64,000 bases of DNA, from positions 248,001-312,000 of the forward strand of contig CAXATH010000003.1 in assembly GCA_963972195.1 (NCBI GenBank). Direction: 5' to 3'. The position numbers were made by a program, and so were the translations under genes. Origin of the DNA: Litorimonas sp963972195. Its GTDB lineage: Bacteria > Pseudomonadota > Alphaproteobacteria > Caulobacterales > Maricaulaceae. Shown in pieces: positions 1-7,892 of the stretch. Each line of letters begins with the position of its first letter. Within the stretch, counting starts at the first letter, position 1. Under the pieces are notes generated by a model. That model was not told the DNA's origin. It worked only from the letters and a program-made list of their open reading frames with translations, and did no database searches.

Positions 1-264
1 TGTTACAATCGCGTCCCAGAATCCGCCCGGCACGTCTATGCGCGCAAAGCTTTCGGGAATAGCTACGCTGGGCTGCGGGGAATTGGAAATCAGAACAACC
101 GGGCCGCGTGTTTCGCGAAATCGCTCCAGTGCTTCGCACGCCTTTAGATGAGGTCTTTTGCCGTTATGGATAACGCCCCAAATATCGCAAAATATCGCGT
201 CATATTCATCCGCTATACTGCCGAGTCCTGACAAGGGCTGAAAGTCGTCATGAAGGTTGCTCAT
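1..264 (-). CDS. HAD-superfamily class IIA hydrolase (TIGR01459-like), 3' part outside the window
   Basis: The first 88 residues are present; the rest lies beyond the left edge. The N-terminus carries the HAD motif I segment FCDIWGVIHNG (DxWGVxHNG), followed by a motif II-like VVLISNSP. This is the pattern of the class IIA HAD phosphatases (NagD-like, TIGR01459). In alphaproteobacteria members of this group often precede ribF, but that cannot be checked here. The start ATG (complement of 262-264) has a GGAGA ribosome-binding site about 7 nt upstream. The family is well supported; the substrate is unknown. Confidence 0.85.
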   Translation of the reverse strand, partial: MSNLHDDFQPLSGLGSIADEYDAIFCDIWGVIHNGKRPHLKACEALERFRETRGPVVLISNSPQPSVAIPESFARIDVPGGFWDAIVT

Positions 265-386
265 AATATCTCTCCTAGGCCGTGCAGTTAGGGGGTCTAG
301 CCTGAACGGGCAAGCCCTTTCCCTGCAAACGGGTTGGAGAAACAGACCTTACTCGGGAAGGCACAGAGCCGCCCACTATGTGAAAA

Positions 387-758
387 TTAACCTTTAGCCG
401 TTGACTTGGTCACCACCAGCTGAAGCCGTCGCAACTCTTGCGTAATGACGCGGCGGTTAAGCTGCATATTGAACCAGAGCTTTAAAGCAATCTGGGCCGA
501 GTTCAGCATGACCGCCAGAGATGCAAACAGTATCTGATCCCGAACGGTTTCGGCTTGAAAAAATTGCCATATAGATACGAACAGTAAAGCGCTAAAGATA
601 AATATTCCGACCCAGGAGAGCACACGCATCCCACTTCCTTGTCCCTTCAGGCTTTTAAAAACAGAGGCGTAATAACCCTGTTCGTCCACCGCGTCGGCAA
701 TATAGGCCTCATCGTCTTCACTTAGTAATTCCGTCAATCTTTTATCAAAATTACTCAT
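387..758 (-). CDS. DUF6768-like two-TM membrane protein, partner of the upstream sigma factor
   Basis: A 123-residue protein with an acidic N-terminal cytoplasmic part (about 1-45), two hydrophobic segments (about 46-67 and 75-95) and a basic C-terminal tail. The arrangement matches DUF6768 proteins, which usually sit directly after an ECF sigma gene. It starts 3 nt after the stop of the sigma factor gene, so the two are co-transcribed and probably translationally coupled. By position it may act as a membrane anti-sigma or sensor, but no anti-sigma fold is recognisable. The family assignment is from memory of the pattern, not a search. Confidence 0.7.
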   Translation of the reverse strand: MSNFDKRLTELLSEDDEAYIADAVDEQGYYASVFKSLKGQGSGMRVLSWVGIFIFSALLFVSIWQFFQAETVRDQILFASLAVMLNSAQIALKLWFNMQLNRRVITQELRRLQLVVTKSTAKG

Positions 759-761
759 TTT

Positions 762-1340
762 TTAACTCCTTGAGGGGTTTCGTCCCGGGGGGACGGGTTG
801 ATAATATTGTTTGAGATTTTCGCGGGCTTTGAACAGACGCGATTTTACCGTTCCCAAAGGGATACCCAGCGCTTGTGCAATGTCCCTCCCGGTAAACCCG
901 TCGACATAAAATAATGTAAGCAATGCTCTCTCCTCAGACGGTAAGTGTGAAAGAGCCTGTCTCAAAGACATATCCGTCTCCGCAGAGGATTGAGGCGGCG
1001 ACTCTTGATAAGGTGCTGCGCGCACTGAGGCCTCTCTGGCTTTTATGGCGGAGCGAATATGATCTGCCGCGCGGCGCCGGATAATTGTATAGGCCCAGGC
1101 TGAAAACTGCTCAGGTTTTTCCAACCGGTGTATGTTTTTCGCAATCGTCATGGATGCCTCCTGCATCACATCTTTTGCCTCCTCGGCATTTCCGGTCAGT
1201 CTTTGAGCCAAACGCATCCCTTTTGGGTGCCAACGCCTGTAAAGCCCTTCGAAAGCCTTTCGGTCTCCGGCCACCGCCAAAGAGGCCTGATATGCATCAA
1301 GTGCTTTGGCGAGATCCGCTTTTGTCTTCGCTTTTGACAC
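762..1340 (-). CDS. ECF-type RNA polymerase sigma factor
   Basis: 192 residues. The sigma-70 region 2 lies at about 30-100 (LYRRWHPKGMRLAQRLTGN, then the DVMQEA motif and a region 2.4-like WAYTIIRRRAADHIR). Region 4 lies at about 125-180 (LSHLPSEERALLTLFYVDG, then a helix-turn-helix with GIPLGTVKSRL). Regions 1 and 3 are absent, as in ECF factors. It is first in a two-gene operon with the DUF6768 membrane protein. There is no PhyR or NepR neighbour, so it is not obviously the general stress factor EcfG. The divergent neighbour is ggt, across a 195-bp spacer. Confidence 0.93.
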   Translation of the reverse strand: MSKAKTKADLAKALDAYQASLAVAGDRKAFEGLYRRWHPKGMRLAQRLTGNAEEAKDVMQEASMTIAKNIHRLEKPEQFSAWAYTIIRRRAADHIRSAIKAREASVRAAPYQESPPQSSAETDMSLRQALSHLPSEERALLTLFYVDGFTGRDIAQALGIPLGTVKSRLFKARENLKQYYQPVPPGRNPSRS

Positions 1341-1535
1341 ATCGCCCCCTGCAAACGTTCCCGCCTATTATATCCGGAACTGGTTTGGCGTCTTATAGTC
1401 GGAAGTTTGAGTCAAAAGGTTCAAATTAAAAATTCTTTTGCTTGTCTGAATGAATTCAGAGATAGCACCAATTCCCGTTTGCGGTTTAAATGATGCAAGT
1501 TTAGGGTCGCCGCTCAATCGACAAAGGCCTCCTTT

Positions 1536-3353
1536 ATGAAACATCTTCCTGCCCTCTGCCTGTCTACTGCTCTGATTTTGGGAGGGTGCATCGCACCTTC
1601 GGAAACACAGACGCAGAAGATGGAACCAGGTGGGAGCCAACAGTCAGCTATTGAGAGAGTTAATACGACTAAGGCGCTATCTCCGGGCATGGTGGCGGCT
1701 GCCAACCCGTTAGCTGTTGAAGCAGGGGTCGAAATTCTAAGACAGGGCGGCTCGGCCGTTGACGCCGCCATTGCCGTGCAAACCGTATTAGGATTGGTGG
1801 AGCCGCAGAGTTCAGGTCTCGGCGGCGGCGCATTCATGGTGGTTTACGATCCCGAAACGGCCAAAGTCTGGAATTATAACGGACGGGAAACCGCCCCGGC
1901 CGATGTCACCTCTGATTTATTTACGGACCCGGAAACCGGCGAGCCTTTGCGGTATTTCGAAGGCATTGCTTCGGGACGGTCAACGGGCGTGCCGGGGGCG
2001 ATGGTCATGCTTGACCGGGCGCATCAGGATTATGGCAAGCTGGAATGGGGACCTCAAATGGAACCTGCCATAAAACTCGCGGAAGAGGGTTTCGCGGTAA
2101 GCCCGCGTCTGGCTGGTTTGGTGGAACGCATGGGCGCCTATGTTTTAAAAAATGATGCGGAGGCCCGCGATTATTTCTTCCTGGAAGATGGGAGCCCTAT
2201 ACCCGAAGGCACTCTGCGGGATAACAAACCTTATGCCGAAACCTTGCGCGCGCTGCAGGATAACCCGCGCGCCCTTCTCGAAGGGCCTATTGCTCAGGCT
2301 ATCATCGACAAAACTCAACAAGCGCCTCTACCCGGGACAATGACCTTGCTGGATATGAACAGCTATCAGGCCAAAAAGACCGAAGCGCTCTGCGGCACCT
2401 ACCGCGCCAATATTATCTGCGGCGCAACGCCGCCCTCCTCTGGGCCGCTCGCCGTCATGTCTATTCTGGGTCAGCTGGAAAATTTCAATATGGCCGAATT
2501 AGGTCAAACGACAAAAGGGTGGCACGTCTTTTCCGAGGCCTCTGCCCTCGCCTATGCGGACCGAGATAAATATGTTGCTGACCCTGAGTTTGTCGACGTT
2601 CCCGTCGGCCCGCTTTTGAACAAGGATTATCTGAAATCCCGCGCTGGATTAATTCACCAAAACGGGGTGCTGGCTAAAGTTGAAGCCGGAAACCCTGTTG
2701 ATTTCGTTCGCGGAATAGACGCCACACCGGACAGTCCCGGTACATCGCATTTCACGATTGTCGACGCAGATGGGCTGACGGTTTCAACGACCACAACGGT
2801 TGAGTCCGCTTTTGGCAGCCAGCGCATGGTCAATGGTTTCATGCTCAATAATCAGCTAACTGACTTCTCTTTTAAGGCTGTTGACGAGAACGGCGACCCT
2901 ATCGCGAATGCTGTCGCGCCCGGAAAACGGCCGCGCAGCTCTATGGCGCCGCTCATTGTGTTCAACCCGGACGGAGAGTTTCTTTTCTCAACAGGTTCGC
3001 CGGGCGGCAATTCCATCATTGCCTATGTTGCAAAAAGTGTTGTCGGTATTCTGGACTGGGGCCTTAGCCCGCAAGAGGCCATTGAGCTTCCTAATGTTAT
3101 TTCCCGCAACGGCCAGGTGCGGCTGGAATCCCAGGATCTGAAAAAGGAAAATACAGACGAGATTGACCGCGGAGCCGGAGCCGTCGAGTTTGGACTGCCA
3201 AATGAGACAGTCAGCGAACTGGAAAATCTAGGTCATAAAGTCGTGCGTTCCGCCGGAGAAATTTCAGGGCTCCATATTATCTATCGGCAGAAAGACGGTA
3301 CTCTCATCGGCGGGGCAGACCCGCGCCGTGAAGGAAGCGTTGCCGCACCTTAA
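1536..3353 (+). CDS. ggt: Gamma-glutamyltransferase, predicted lipoprotein
   Basis: 605 residues, normal length for the family. GGTs cleave gamma-glutamyl bonds of glutathione and transfer the glutamyl group to water or amino acids, after self-cleavage ahead of a catalytic Thr. That Thr is visible at residue 403 in PGTSHFTIVD, followed by the conserved STTTTVESAFGS and MLNNQLTDFS segments. The small-subunit PRSSMAPLIV and GSPGGNSII motifs are intact. The N-terminus is a lipoprotein signal (lipobox LGGC, Cys18), so the enzyme is probably tethered in the periplasm or outer membrane instead of soluble. It overlaps the convergent kinase gene by 4 nt. Confidence 0.96.
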   Translation: MKHLPALCLSTALILGGCIAPSETQTQKMEPGGSQQSAIERVNTTKALSPGMVAAANPLAVEAGVEILRQGGSAVDAAIAVQTVLGLVEPQSSGLGGGAFMVVYDPETAKVWNYNGRETAPADVTSDLFTDPETGEPLRYFEGIASGRSTGVPGAMVMLDRAHQDYGKLEWGPQMEPAIKLAEEGFAVSPRLAGLVERMGAYVLKNDAEARDYFFLEDGSPIPEGTLRDNKPYAETLRALQDNPRALLEGPIAQAIIDKTQQAPLPGTMTLLDMNSYQAKKTEALCGTYRANIICGATPPSSGPLAVMSILGQLENFNMAELGQTTKGWHVFSEASALAYADRDKYVADPEFVDVPVGPLLNKDYLKSRAGLIHQNGVLAKVEAGNPVDFVRGIDATPDSPGTSHFTIVDADGLTVSTTTTVESAFGSQRMVNGFMLNNQLTDFSFKAVDENGDPIANAVAPGKRPRSSMAPLIVFNPDGEFLFSTGSPGGNSIIAYVAKSVVGILDWGLSPQEAIELPNVISRNGQVRLESQDLKKENTDEIDRGAGAVEFGLPNETVSELENLGHKVVRSAGEISGLHIIYRQKDGTLIGGADPRREGSVAAP

Positions 3354-4744
3354 GTCTTTACGGTTGGTAGACACAGTTTGAAATGCGTGCCGCCTTCATT
3401 CGTTTTGACCAGAATTAGATCCCCGTTCTGAGCCGTCGCAAGCTCTTTGGAAATTGATAAGCCCAGCCCAGTATTTCCTTCCGAGCCGCGCGAGGCCGCG
3501 AAAGCGAGGAAAATATTTTTCTGTGCGCGCTCCGGCAATCCCGGGCCAGTATCCTTGATGTTAATATGGGTCATTTCGTCTGTGACTTCGGCGGAGACAG
3601 TTATGCGCCGAATCTCGCTTTTTTGCATGGCCTGAGCTGCATTCCGAAAAAGATTATGCAGAATGCGGTAAGCATGGTCGGGATCGGCGCGGACTTCCAA
3701 TTCCGTGGGGACACGGTTTTTAAACTGCGTGCCCGGAAAGCTGGCCATGGTATCGGCGGCAACTTCACCCAATAGGAATGAAAGTCGAATATCCTGTGGC
3801 TCGGGATCTGCCGTTTCAGCCCGGCTATAGGCCAGAACATCTTCGGTCAGCCCCACCCCGCGCTCGACGGTGCGAACCAGTCGTTCTCCCATTTCGGCAA
3901 CTTTTTCGTCTTCGTGAGTCGTAAGGCGATCAGAAACCAAAAGCGCCGTCGAGAGAACATTGCGTAAATCATGATTTATTTTGGCCACGGACAGACCCAA
4001 TCCGGCCAGTCTTTCACGCTGACGAAATGCCGCCCGCAGGCTTTTCTTCAAATCTGAAAAAGCCCGTTCCAGCTCCCCGATTTCGTCCTTCCGCCGGCCA
4101 TCCCGTTCAATATTTTGCCGATATTGCGGGTTTTCCCGAAAGGTCTGCATTCCAGCCAATAATCTCTGCAGCGGCCTGACAATTATCATCAACATTGCGA
4201 GATATATGAGTCCGCCAGTTATAACCGCAATTACCAGAGACAATAACAGAATACGTTCAAAATAATCCCATAGCTCGCTTCGAAGTTCAGATCGGGGAAT
4301 GACTAATTCCAGACTGTCTTGCCCGCTCACAGGAGACAGAGCCGTCACGCGAAATCGCTCGTCCCCGGAAGAAAAATAATCTGCAAAAGTATCCCGGAAT
4401 AAAGGACGGCGGTCAGGGTCTGTCATATCGACTGCAATATAATCAACATTGGACGGAGGCGCGCCAAGGATAAGCTCCGTCATCCCGTCTCGCTTTGCGG
4501 ACAGCAATTCGACCCCCGTTTGCTCCATAAAGTCTTGGGTTAGCATTTCCGACGCCTCGTAATCCGGAACGCCAGTCAATGCTTGAGCGAGCAGGCCTGC
4601 CTGATCTACGCGCTCCATGATCCAATTCTGACGGAAAACAGCTGCGGAAGGGAAAAACAAGACAAGTTCGGCCAACATGACAAACCCAATCGTCATGAGC
4701 AGGAGCTTGGCCGAAAGGCGCCGCGCTATGTAGCCGTCAATCAT
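3350..4744 (-). CDS. Orphan membrane sensor histidine kinase
   Basis: 464 residues: TM1 about 12-34, a periplasmic sensor region about 35-160, TM2 about 164-188, a HAMP linker about 188-240, a dimerisation domain with phospho-acceptor His258 (KINHDLRN), and an ATPase domain with N box Asn368 (HNLFRNAAQAM), G1 box DTGPGLP from 398 and G2 box NTGLGLSISKEL from 424. All catalytic motifs are intact. No response regulator gene is adjacent, so the partner is unknown. The His-box form (H-D-L-R-N) resembles kinases of the NtrB/HWE-distant type. Its stop overlaps that of ggt. Confidence 0.93.
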   Translation of the reverse strand: MIDGYIARRLSAKLLLMTIGFVMLAELVLFFPSAAVFRQNWIMERVDQAGLLAQALTGVPDYEASEMLTQDFMEQTGVELLSAKRDGMTELILGAPPSNVDYIAVDMTDPDRRPLFRDTFADYFSSGDERFRVTALSPVSGQDSLELVIPRSELRSELWDYFERILLLSLVIAVITGGLIYLAMLMIIVRPLQRLLAGMQTFRENPQYRQNIERDGRRKDEIGELERAFSDLKKSLRAAFRQRERLAGLGLSVAKINHDLRNVLSTALLVSDRLTTHEDEKVAEMGERLVRTVERGVGLTEDVLAYSRAETADPEPQDIRLSFLLGEVAADTMASFPGTQFKNRVPTELEVRADPDHAYRILHNLFRNAAQAMQKSEIRRITVSAEVTDEMTHINIKDTGPGLPERAQKNIFLAFAASRGSEGNTGLGLSISKELATAQNGDLILVKTNEGGTHFKLCLPTVKT

Positions 4745-4782
4745 ATGAACCCGTTAGCGTTTTTCCGGTCGAAACAGAAGGG

Positions 4783-6237
4783 TTATTGAAATTTCGTGAG
4801 AATTCCGGCGAGCTTTCGCGTTTTCTCAGAGAAGATTGTATCTGTGTACCAGGACCCTGCCGCGCGCTTCACAATTTCAGTTCGGGTCGGGTAAGGCGAG
4901 ATGAATTGTGCCAGTCCGGAGATTTTCACGCCGCTGGCCATAGCCAGAGACAGCATTTGAATAATTTCGCCGGCGCCTTCTCCGACAATGGAGGCTCCCA
5001 GGACTTTTCCTTTACGGGTCGCAACGATCTTTATCCCGCCTTCGGTTTTTCTCTCCGCCATGGCGCGGTCATTTTCTTCGAATTCCCAGGACACGGTTTT
5101 AATATCGTCGCCATGCCGCTCGCGCGCCTCTTTTTCACTTAAACCAATATTGGCAAGTTCCGGTTCGGAATAAATAGCAGCAGGCATACGCTCGATTGCG
5201 GCTTTTGCAAAAAAGCGGCCTAAGAGAGGCGGCATGAAATAGAAGTTCTTAATCAATTGCCCAGCGTGGAAACCGGCGGCGTGGGTGAGCCCGCCCATGC
5301 CTTTGACAACATCTCCGGCGGCATAAATACTTGAATTAGAGGTGCGAAGCGCCTCATCTGTTTCAATCCCTTTTTTGTCGTGATTTACATTCGCTTTTTC
5401 GAGAGTGAGTTTTTCTAGTGCCGGCGTGCGGCCAGCGGCCACCAAAAGATGCGATCCGTCAATTTTAGTGCCGTCTTCCAACTCGACACTGACGCCGGTT
5501 TTCGTCTTGTATTTTTTTGTCTTAATTTGCTTGGTTTTGGCCGGAGCCAGGAATTTAACCCCTTCCTCTTCCAAAGCCTCAATCAAGATCTTGGCGTGCT
5601 CCGGCTCGTTTCGGCCCAGCGGTGCAGCGACATCAATAATTGTGACTTCGCTGCCCAAGCGCCGAAAAGTCTGCCCTAATTCGAACCCGATTGGCCCAGC
5701 CCCGATAATGAGGAGGTGCTCCGGCAGACGGTCAACATCAAAAATAGTTTCATTCGTCAAATACGGTGTGTCGTCCAATCCGGGTATAGGCGGCGCCGAG
5801 GGACGCGAGCCGGTAGCGATAACGAACCGCTTGGCTTTAACCCGAGTGGAATCCGACTCGACGGTTTTATCGTCTATAAAATGAGCATATTCCCGAATAA
5901 CGGTGCAGCCGAGGCCTTCGAAACGTTCCTGACTGTCGACAGGCGCGATTTGCTCAATAACACCTCGTATATGGGCTTTAACGGCTTCGAAATCGATTTT
6001 GGGTTTAACAGGCTTGACGCCATATTTTTCGCCGGAGGTTTGAGCGTGAGCCGCCTTGCCCGCCGCAATCAGGGATTTGGAGGGCACGCAGCCGGAATTC
6101 AGGCAGTCGCCGCCCATTTCATTGGCTTCGAAAAGAACAACGGAGCGCCCGAGCTGCGCTGCGCCCGAAGCTACGGATAGTCCGGCGGAGCCGGCGCCAA
6201 TAATGCAAATATCAACATTATAGTCTGTCTTGGTCAT
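4783..6237 (-). CDS. MerA/dihydrolipoamide-dehydrogenase-like FAD disulfide oxidoreductase
   Basis: 484 residues. FAD site GAGSAG at 14-19, redox-active disulfide Cys45/Cys50 in GGDCLNSGC, NAD(P) site IIGAGPIGFELG near the middle, and a second FAD motif YAAGDV. The C-terminal dimer interface reads SPYPTRTE where true dihydrolipoamide dehydrogenases have HPT; loss of that His is typical of mercuric-reductase-like paralogues. There is no N-terminal HMA domain and no C-terminal Cys pair, so Hg(II) reduction is unlikely. It follows the TVP38 gene by 45 nt in one operon, a pairing known from other bacteria. The substrate is unknown. Confidence 0.9.
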   Translation of the reverse strand: MTKTDYNVDICIIGAGSAGLSVASGAAQLGRSVVLFEANEMGGDCLNSGCVPSKSLIAAGKAAHAQTSGEKYGVKPVKPKIDFEAVKAHIRGVIEQIAPVDSQERFEGLGCTVIREYAHFIDDKTVESDSTRVKAKRFVIATGSRPSAPPIPGLDDTPYLTNETIFDVDRLPEHLLIIGAGPIGFELGQTFRRLGSEVTIIDVAAPLGRNEPEHAKILIEALEEEGVKFLAPAKTKQIKTKKYKTKTGVSVELEDGTKIDGSHLLVAAGRTPALEKLTLEKANVNHDKKGIETDEALRTSNSSIYAAGDVVKGMGGLTHAAGFHAGQLIKNFYFMPPLLGRFFAKAAIERMPAAIYSEPELANIGLSEKEARERHGDDIKTVSWEFEENDRAMAERKTEGGIKIVATRKGKVLGASIVGEGAGEIIQMLSLAMASGVKISGLAQFISPYPTRTEIVKRAAGSWYTDTIFSEKTRKLAGILTKFQ

Positions 6238-6282
6238 ATAATTCTTTCCAGGGAGTTCTAGTCAGCTTTTAAACTTGAAAAT

Positions 6283-7041
6283 TTAGGCGTCCGCTCTTGA
6301 TGCGCCCGGCTTTCCAAAAAACTTTTTATACAGGATAGGCAGAACAGACAGAGCGATCAGTCCGCATATAGGCAGTAGAATTTTCGGCTGAAGCATGATG
6401 CCTGACAAGCTCTCTTTTCCGCCTTCGGCTAGGATTGTCTCGAGCCCCTGTCCCACGCTGGCATAAACAAAGCTGCCGGGCATAATTCCGAAAAAAGTGC
6501 TAAGAACGTAGTTTCTGACTTTCACGTCAAATAGAGCGGGTGCGAAATTGACGACAAAAAAGGGAAAAGCCGGGATAAGACGTAGAATAAAGAGATAAGA
6601 AAGTTCGTTTTCCTGAAGCCCCTTCTCGAACTTCTTCATATAGCTGCCCTTCGTTTTGCGTTTCAGAAAATCCCCAATGGCATAACGCGCAGCAAGAAAA
6701 ATTCCTGTGGCTCCTATTGTAGCGCCGACCACAATGGCGCCGCCGCCAATAAATGTTCCGAAAAGAAAACCGCCCAAAAGCGAAAGTATCCATGCCCCCG
6801 GAAAGGAAATCGCGGTCAAAACGGCATAAGCTGCAATGAACCCAAAAATCGCGACAACATAGTTGCTTTCCACAAATCCTGCCAAGGTATCCTTGTGCTC
6901 TCGAAGGGCAGAGAAACTGACATATTCCGGCCCGCCAAACAGAAAGAAAGCCGCGAGTGCCACAGCAATAATGGCCAGCGGCAAGAGACGCTGCCAGATT
7001 GGCTTGCTCTGTTTGGGAGATTTGGTTTCGTTTTCAGACAT
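6283..7041 (-). CDS. TVP38/TMEM64 (VTT domain) integral membrane protein
   Basis: 252 residues with about six hydrophobic segments. The central VTT/DedA-superfamily signature is visible: FPGAWILSLLGGFLFG, then GATIGATGIFLAARY, then LFILRLIPAFPFFVVNFAPAL. DedA-superfamily proteins include lipid scramblase-like and polyprenyl-phosphate flippase-like members. The substrate of this one is unknown. It is the first gene of an operon with the MerA-like flavoprotein, suggesting a membrane redox or lipid-linked role, which is inference. The Shine-Dalgarno sequence is weak. Confidence 0.92.
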   Translation of the reverse strand: MSENETKSPKQSKPIWQRLLPLAIIAVALAAFFLFGGPEYVSFSALREHKDTLAGFVESNYVVAIFGFIAAYAVLTAISFPGAWILSLLGGFLFGTFIGGGAIVVGATIGATGIFLAARYAIGDFLKRKTKGSYMKKFEKGLQENELSYLFILRLIPAFPFFVVNFAPALFDVKVRNYVLSTFFGIMPGSFVYASVGQGLETILAEGGKESLSGIMLQPKILLPICGLIALSVLPILYKKFFGKPGASRADA

Positions 7042-7214
7042 ATATATCTCTGCGGTCTTCAGATTTGATAATTTCTGTACGCTTTAAACCATGACATGAG
7101 CCATGGCTCCCCACAATCTTTTCACAAAACCGTGCACCGCATTTTACAATCATGTTAGAAGTGAATAGGTTGATTTTCACTCGCTTGGCTCTGTAATTTT
7201 CGCCGCTGAATTAC

Positions 7215-7243
7215 TTGACAGCCTCGGTTCATCCTCTTAATGG
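7215..7243 (+). promoter_or_regulatory. Candidate housekeeping promoter for rpmH-rnpA
   Basis: A perfect -35 hexamer TTGACA at 7215-7220 is followed after 17 nt by TAATGG at 7238-7243. It sits 70 nt upstream of rpmH in a 271-bp intergenic region (7042-7312) that otherwise shows nothing recognisable. The -10 match is weak, so only the -35 element is convincing. Confidence 0.45.
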
Positions 7244-7312
7244 ACGCGTCTTGAATTCAGATGTAGCGATACGGGCCGACGATAGGGCCAAATTCGCTTC
7301 ATGGAGAGCATT

Positions 7313-7447
7313 ATGAAACGTACATTCCAACCTTCCGTCATCGTCCGTAAGCGTCGTCACGGTTTTCGCGCACGTATGGCTACCAAAGCCGGTCGCCAAA
7401 TCTTGGCCCGTCGTCGGGCAAAAGGTCGCAAGGTCCTTTCCGCGTAG
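7313..7447 (+). CDS. rpmH: 50S ribosomal protein bL34
   Basis: A 44-residue, extremely basic protein beginning MKRTFQPSVIVRKRRHGFRA, the universal L34 signature, and ending GRKVLSA. The start ATG is preceded by GGAGAG at spacing 6. As in most bacteria it sits directly upstream of rnpA (31-nt gap). Confidence 0.99.
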   Translation: MKRTFQPSVIVRKRRHGFRARMATKAGRQILARRRAKGRKVLSA

Positions 7448-7478
7448 TCTATCGGCTTCGCTGCATAAGTCGCCGTTC

Positions 7479-7865
7479 ATGACGGTTGACTCCAAAATAG
7501 ATTCAAAACTCGGCGTGCTGAAAAAGCGGGCCGAGTTTTTGTATGTGCGAGAGGGGGCTTACCGCGCACATGGGGGCATTGTCATCCAGATGCGCGAAAA
7601 TCCTAAACATAGCGCCATCCGGGTCGGGTTTACCGCCACCAAGAAAATTGGGAATGCGGTGATCCGCAACCGCGCGAAACGGCGTTTAAGAGAACTCGCC
7701 CGGGCCTTACTTCCCGAATATGGACTTGCCGGGCATGACTATGTTTTTATAGCCAGAGACGGAACAACTGAACGCGATTGGACGGCTTTGCTTGACGACA
7801 CGCAAAAAGCCCTCATAACGCTTTCAAAACGAAATAGCCCTAAGAGCGCCTCCGGCGCCCCTTGA
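7479..7865 (+). CDS. rnpA: Ribonuclease P protein component
   Basis: 128 residues. It assists the RNase P RNA in maturing tRNA 5' ends. The family signature is present as VGFTATKKIGNAVIRNRAKRRLRE, here broken by nothing: the RNR box NRAKRRLRE and the FxxRxG-like N-terminus (RAEFLYVREGAYR) are intact. It lies between rpmH and yidC. The yidD gene that often separates rnpA and yidC is absent; only 27 nt lie between them. Confidence 0.97.
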   Translation: MTVDSKIDSKLGVLKKRAEFLYVREGAYRAHGGIVIQMRENPKHSAIRVGFTATKKIGNAVIRNRAKRRLRELARALLPEYGLAGHDYVFIARDGTTERDWTALLDDTQKALITLSKRNSPKSASGAP

Positions 7866-7892
7866 TTTTCTAATAAGCGGACTTTCAGACCG

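Noticed and set aside
1085..1429. Plus-strand open frame of 114 codons opposite the ECF sigma gene
   Set aside because: Lies antisense to a well-conserved sigma factor; sequence is low in domain character and has no ribosome-binding site.
5405..5884. 159-codon plus-strand frame within the flavoprotein gene
   Set aside because: Antisense shadow of a clear FAD oxidoreductase; composition reflects its reverse complement.
7042..7312. Possible replication origin beside rpmH
   Set aside because: No DnaA-box cluster, AT-rich unwinding element or dnaA gene is visible; in alphaproteobacteria rpmH is not normally next to the origin.
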